In this document: in pieces, positions 54,337-57,473 of the stretch
Layout: every line of letters begins with the position of its first letter
Position numbering within the stretch: position 1 is the first letter of the stretch
DNA from: Phenylobacterium deserti
Lineage (GTDB): Bacteria; Pseudomonadota; Alphaproteobacteria; Caulobacterales; Caulobacteraceae
Length of the DNA stretch: 57,473 nucleotides
Direction: 5' to 3'
NCBI GenBank assembly: GCA_945883235.1
Contig: CAMCXF010000017.1
Span: 1-57,473 of the forward strand
Notes under the pieces: model-generated
The model's input: the letters and a program-made list of their open reading frames with translations, nothing else
Database searches by the model: none
Told to the model about the DNA's origin: nothing
Position numbers and translations under genes: made by a program

Positions 54337-55149
54337 CTATTTAAGATTTTTAGAGCCCACATTGATTGGCAAAATATAAGGTACCGCATTTTTATATGAT
54401 TCAAACCGTGTGCCATATCTCTTGGAAAATCGCTGTTCTTTTAGGCGAGGTGCTAAGAGGCAGTAAGCGGTGTAACAAATTGCCAAAAGCAATTGATCGG
54501 GCGTCCAAAGAGGCACGGTCCAAAGTGTAAGAGCAAACGCCACGTAAATTGGCTGGCGGATGATTGCAAAAAGGCCCTGCGTCGGCATGTCGGGAAAAAT
54601 GGGTTTGATATTTGCCATCAACGACATCCAACCCAACGCACCCGATTGCACCTCCGACCCAGCGTCAAAACTGGCCTTAGCCACTAGCAGCCAAGATAGT
54701 GCATAGGCCACGCACAAAGCCCAAAATACGGCACCTTCTGCTCGCCACCACACAACGCCAGTCGGTGTCCACAAAGCAAATAGTGCAAGCAACTGGACAG
54801 AAGCAACCGTCGCGTAAGTCGTGGTTGAAAGTGCCGCGCCATGAGCTCCGGGAATAATTCTCGCTAACCAACGCCCACCCGCACCCGTTAGCAAAAGCGA
54901 ATGCATAAGCGGGAATTGCGCGATTAAAGCGACATTTGCCAATATCGCCCATGGCCAAGCAACCCGCCCAACACCGTGCGACATGCCAAGGAACATTGCT
55001 GCCATCATGGTTAGAACGGCGAACGCAAATAGCCCGTGGCAGAGAACTCCAAGTGTAAGTGCTAGGGTGATGCGACCAACCCCGGATGCTGGCGCCAAAG
55101 CGGCTTTCATTAAGGCCAGAGGTCGCGCCAAGCGTGGGTCATTGAACAT
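54337..55149 (-). CDS. PEMT/NnrU-like integral membrane methyltransferase
   Basis: 270 aa with about six transmembrane segments and a C-terminal signature LFAIIRQPIYVAFALTLWTVPLWTPDQLLLAICYTAYCLLAPRLKEQRFSKRYGTRFESYKNAVPYILP. The RxPxYxx...E-x-R/F-x-x-x-YG-x-x-Y-x-x-Y pattern is that of isoprenylcysteine-carboxyl / phosphatidylethanolamine N-methyltransferase-like proteins, including MddA (methanethiol methyltransferase) and NnrU. The precise substrate is open. AT-rich composition differs from neighbours. A good sigma-70-type promoter lies upstream at 55293-55321. Confidence 0.85.
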   Translation of the reverse strand: MFNDPRLARPLALMKAALAPASGVGRITLALTLGVLCHGLFAFAVLTMMAAMFLGMSHGVGRVAWPWAILANVALIAQFPLMHSLLLTGAGGRWLARIIPGAHGAALSTTTYATVASVQLLALFALWTPTGVVWWRAEGAVFWALCVAYALSWLLVAKASFDAGSEVQSGALGWMSLMANIKPIFPDMPTQGLFAIIRQPIYVAFALTLWTVPLWTPDQLLLAICYTAYCLLAPRLKEQRFSKRYGTRFESYKNAVPYILPINVGSKNLK

Positions 55150-55292
55150 TTGTGTGCTGCCCGTCTAGGGTGACTGTCCGGCCAAGGACGGGGGAGTAGG
55201 CGCGCATGTCAGTTGGCAGCGCGGCCAATTCCGCTTGAGCCGCTGCTTTGACGAATAGAACAGATCAACTCACACTTGCTTCACCTTCATAG

Positions 55293-55321
55293 TTTATAAT
55301 CACGCCTCGCAAGTATGTCGA
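55293..55321 (-). promoter_or_regulatory. sigma-70-type promoter for the low-GC membrane-protein pair
   Basis: On the minus strand TCGACA (55316-55321), a 17-bp spacer, then TATAAA (55293-55298), each one mismatch from consensus. It starts just 6 bp past the DUF3422 stop and would give an untranslated leader of about 135 nt. The 177-bp gap 55150-55326 shows nothing else definite. Confidence 0.58.
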
Positions 55322-55326
55322 GTGTG

Positions 55327-56586
55327 TCAGTGGCCAGTATCGACAATAGAATTGACCTTCAGACGCAGCATCATCCAGACTAACCCGAAAACGGGGATAA
55401 CGCTCACTGCGACCAACTGGTCGTACGGCACTTGAACAACGGGCGCGACGGCGTGCAATACATATGCGAGTAGGCCCACGGCGTAATAGCTGACGGCAAC
55501 TACGGAAAGCCCTTCGACCACACGCTGCAGGCGCAACTGCCGCTCAGCATTGTTATCCATTGAGGCCAACAGCGCTGCATTTTGCATCTGTACGACCATT
55601 TCAACCTGGGTACGTAACAGTGAAGTCGCGCGCTCCACCCGAACAGATAGGCTTTCCAGCCTTGCGCTGAAAGACGCACATGTTCGGGTAGCTGGGAGGA
55701 GACGTCGCTGGGTGAAATCCTGCAAGGATTGAAATCCGGCAATGCGACTACTGTCCAAAGCGTCCAGCCGTTCTTCGACAATCCGCGCATAAGCAACTGT
55801 CGCGCTCATCCGATAGGCTGTCGCAGCGGTGATCCGTGTGAGTTGCGCCGCCACACCGCATAGCTCTTCTAACAGTTTCTGGTCAGCAATGCCCGCCTCC
55901 ATACGCTCCGCTATGATGACAAGGTCGTTTTCGAGCCTGGTCACCGCGGCGGATTGTTCCTGAGCGAGCGGCAAGCCGAGCAATGCGAGATTGCGGTAAT
56001 TTCCCAACTCTTGAAGCTGGTGGATGATCCTTCCCAGGTCTGTCGGCCGCACATCTCCACCTGCCACTACCAATCGTCCAAAATTATCGTTTCGAACCAG
56101 AAAATCAGACCAAATCTGCACTGGACCGACCTGCGCACTGACCAATTCTGTCGCGGTGAATTCCGCCCTATCGATCATCCGATTTGCATCTGCAGTCCCA
56201 ACAATCGCTATGCGAACTGCGCGAAGAACGGCGCCTGGTGCATCCATGATCCAACGCATGGTTTCATCATCTTCGGCAGCAATGTGAAATCCATCCGCAT
56301 CGGACGCTGGCATGATCAGCGTCATGGTCGATGCCTCGCTATGGCATTCCCATATGAACTCTCCGCCGTCGCTCCGCTTTCCTTCAATGTGACGGCTGCG
56401 CTCGCTTATCTCAGAAGGGGCGACACCTGGCATCTCCAGAACGTGGCTGCGCTCTACGGCACGTTCGTCGGCAGTGACGAGGCGGACGATCTGCAGCATC
56501 ACCATGCCGGGCTGCAGAGGTGGCATTCGCCGCATATGCATTTCTGAAACAATGCGTGCGCGTAAGGGGTGTTCTACAAATGGCAT
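55327..56586 (-). CDS. DUF3422-family membrane protein
   Basis: 419 aa, starting at ATG 56586 (MPFVEHPLRARIVSEMHMRRMP, the family's usual N-terminus). The soluble body has repeated coiled-coil helices (about 220-360: RLENDLVIIAERMEAG, ARIVEERLDALDSSRIAGFQSLQDF, RTQVEMVVQMQNAALLASMDNNAERQLRLQRVVEGLSVVAVSYYAVGLLAYVL), and two C-terminal transmembrane helices (about 355-380 and 390-410). The architecture of a long coiled coil plus two helices is that of CorA-like channels, to which DUF3422 proteins are sometimes compared. No metal-channel GMN motif is seen. Preceded by a MerR-type gene on the same strand. Confidence 0.88.
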   Translation of the reverse strand: MPFVEHPLRARIVSEMHMRRMPPLQPGMVMLQIVRLVTADERAVERSHVLEMPGVAPSEISERSRHIEGKRSDGGEFIWECHSEASTMTLIMPASDADGFHIAAEDDETMRWIMDAPGAVLRAVRIAIVGTADANRMIDRAEFTATELVSAQVGPVQIWSDFLVRNDNFGRLVVAGGDVRPTDLGRIIHQLQELGNYRNLALLGLPLAQEQSAAVTRLENDLVIIAERMEAGIADQKLLEELCGVAAQLTRITAATAYRMSATVAYARIVEERLDALDSSRIAGFQSLQDFTQRRLLPATRTCASFSARLESLSVRVERATSLLRTQVEMVVQMQNAALLASMDNNAERQLRLQRVVEGLSVVAVSYYAVGLLAYVLHAVAPVVQVPYDQLVAVSVIPVFGLVWMMLRLKVNSIVDTGH

Positions 56587-56634
56587 GTGTTTTTTGTCGC
56601 CCCCGCTTATTGGCGTCAAACCCAGCGGCTGTTT

Positions 56635-56880
56635 CTATAAATCTTGTAGTCCAACGACCTGTCCCGAACGGTGGCCGGCGACCACGAGACGGCGGAGCAG
56701 GCGGAGTGTCGCCAACTGGTCGATCGGATAGAACCGTTCGCCATTTCCGTCCCGCAGGGGCTTCGGGAAGCCGTAGCCGCGCTCCCAGACACGCAAAGTC
56801 TCCTTCGGCAAATTGCAATCGCGCTCCACCACCGCGATGGTTATCAAGCGCGACTCTTCGAGGAGGTCGATGTTTGTCAT
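56635..56880 (-). CDS. short MerR-type DNA-binding protein
   Basis: 81 aa starting at ATG 56880. ITIAVVERDCNLPKETLRVWERGYGFPKPLRDGNGERFYPIDQLATLRLLRRLVVAGHRSGQVVGLQDL is a complete winged-helix MerR head of the CarH/LitR type. The protein stops right after this head, where relatives carry a cobalamin-binding sensor domain. It may be a truncated regulator or a naturally short one. The stop is about 48 bp before the DUF3422 start, so it may govern or share transcription with that gene. Confidence 0.82.
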   Translation of the reverse strand: MTNIDLLEESRLITIAVVERDCNLPKETLRVWERGYGFPKPLRDGNGERFYPIDQLATLRLLRRLVVAGHRSGQVVGLQDL

Positions 56881-57190
56881 GGACAACCCCGCGATAACAT
56901 CTCGACAATCCACCAAACAGGCGTATTTGTCCACGACAAACTCATGGAGTTCGCCCTGACGAAGATCGTGATGGCTCTAGCGCCAGGGGTTCCGCCGCGC
57001 GTCCGAGACAGCGGTGCCATGTTCATGGCAATCCCGCCCGCCCGCTCGGTAGTGGCATGATGTCGGGACCTTCGACCGGCGCGGCTGTTGCAGTGACTCT
57101 TGGTTCTACTTTGCCGCACAGGCGGCCCATCTGGGGATTGTCACAACGGTCATCGAAATAGGGCGCGTCGAAGAATTGGGTTGACACAAT

Positions 57191-57205
57191 GTTCTTGTTA
57201 TGTTC
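57191..57205 (+). promoter_or_regulatory. alphaproteobacterial LexA (SOS) box
   Basis: GTTC-TTGTTAT-GTTC is an exact GTTC-N7-GTTC site, the LexA operator form of Alphaproteobacteria. It lies between TTGACA (57181-57186) and a weak -10 TCTATT (57204-57209), 11 bp before the start of the last gene. Bound LexA would block this promoter. The 282-bp gap 56935-57216 shows no other element. Confidence 0.82.
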
Positions 57206-57216
57206 TATTTTTCCCG

Positions 57217-57473
57217 ATGTTCGATCCCGACGAAATTGCTGCCCGTCAGGCCGCCTCTGCCCGCCATATGAGCGAGCGCCTCACCGCGCTGGCTGAGCGG
57301 GTGTTTGTGCAGGCCGAGACGGCAGTCGAGCCCGATGCGGTCCAGGCTGCCGCGTTGACGGTCGAGAAGCTCTATCGCGGGGTGCGTCTCTGCATGGCTT
57401 TCGAAAGCCGCGTGGTCCGTGAACACCGCAGCACCTCGCGCGATATCAAGGCCGAGGCGCAGAAGGTTCGGGC
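57217..57473 (+). CDS. SOS-box-controlled protein, N-terminal part (cut by window end)
   Basis: The frame is open from ATG 57217 to the window edge with no stop (85 codons seen). The product begins MFDPDEIAARQAASARHMSERL and continues as an Ala/Arg/Glu-rich, highly helical sequence with FVQAETAVEPDAVQAAALTVEKLYRGVRLCMAFESRVVREH. No family recognised; similar conserved hypothetical proteins occur in Caulobacterales as far as I recall. A LexA box covers its promoter, and the transcript would have a very short or no leader. A function in DNA-damage response is inferred only from that. Confidence 0.8.
   Translation, partial: MFDPDEIAARQAASARHMSERLTALAERVFVQAETAVEPDAVQAAALTVEKLYRGVRLCMAFESRVVREHRSTSRDIKAEAQKVR

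Overview
The window looks like chromosome from a high-GC alphaproteobacterium, most probably Caulobacterales (Caulobacter/Phenylobacterium/Brevundimonas type). The grounds are an ELM1-family protein, a DUF3422 protein, a DnaG primase without zinc-ribbon ligands, a GTTC-N7-GTTC LexA box, and a pseudaminic-acid gene set. The genus is an inference. No rRNA, tRNA, CRISPR array or intact insertion sequence was found.

Left part (0-21 kb). A TonB-dependent receptor (cut by the window edge), a periplasmic penicillin-acylase-type amidase and an FG-GAP/ASPIC protein form a tight co-directional set that could import and cleave an acylated compound. A TPP riboswitch controls thiC, which is followed by a pentapeptide-repeat gene with no ordinary start codon at its apparent N-terminus. 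Then come a LuxR-type regulator, a YbbP/YbbA ABC exporter pair divergent from a TesA-like esterase, a YpfJ-type zinc peptidase, TPR and EamA proteins, a cyclase-family hydrolase, an XRE/membrane-protein pair, a lipoprotein, dnaG and a HAD phosphatase.

Middle (21-40 kb). carA and carB are separated by an opposite-strand module of ECF sigma factor, RskA-like anti-sigma factor and fasciclin protein, which recalls the mycobacterial SigK-RskA-MPT70/83 arrangement. Behind carB lie a REP-like hairpin and a 155-bp element with long inverted terminal repeats (MITE-like). An esterase pair, an SDR, a hybrid histidine kinase overlapping a stand-alone receiver, a small kinase, a CMD-like protein with an oxidoreductase, greA and an ELM1 protein follow.

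Surface-glycan region (40-49.5 kb). A large secreted RTX repeat protein with its own terminator is followed by pseF-like and pseG genes, then a coupled methyltransferase / FAD oxidoreductase / WbqC chain. A Baeyer-Villiger-type monooxygenase and pseI lie on the other strand. This is part of a nonulosonic (pseudaminic-type) acid route with uncommon extra enzymes, beside a candidate surface-layer or matrix protein.

Right part (49.5-57.5 kb). trxB, a GNAT acetyltransferase and a SleB hydrolase precede accessory DNA. That stretch has a VapBC toxin-antitoxin pair with a clear promoter/operator, a 94-bp nested inverted repeat, short orphan ORFs and a lower-GC pair of membrane-protein genes with its own promoter. 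A DUF3422 gene, a short MerR-type protein, and a gene running off the window behind a perfect alphaproteobacterial SOS box close the region. The strongest leads for new biology are the glycan cluster, the SigK-like module inside carAB and the SOS-box gene at the right edge.
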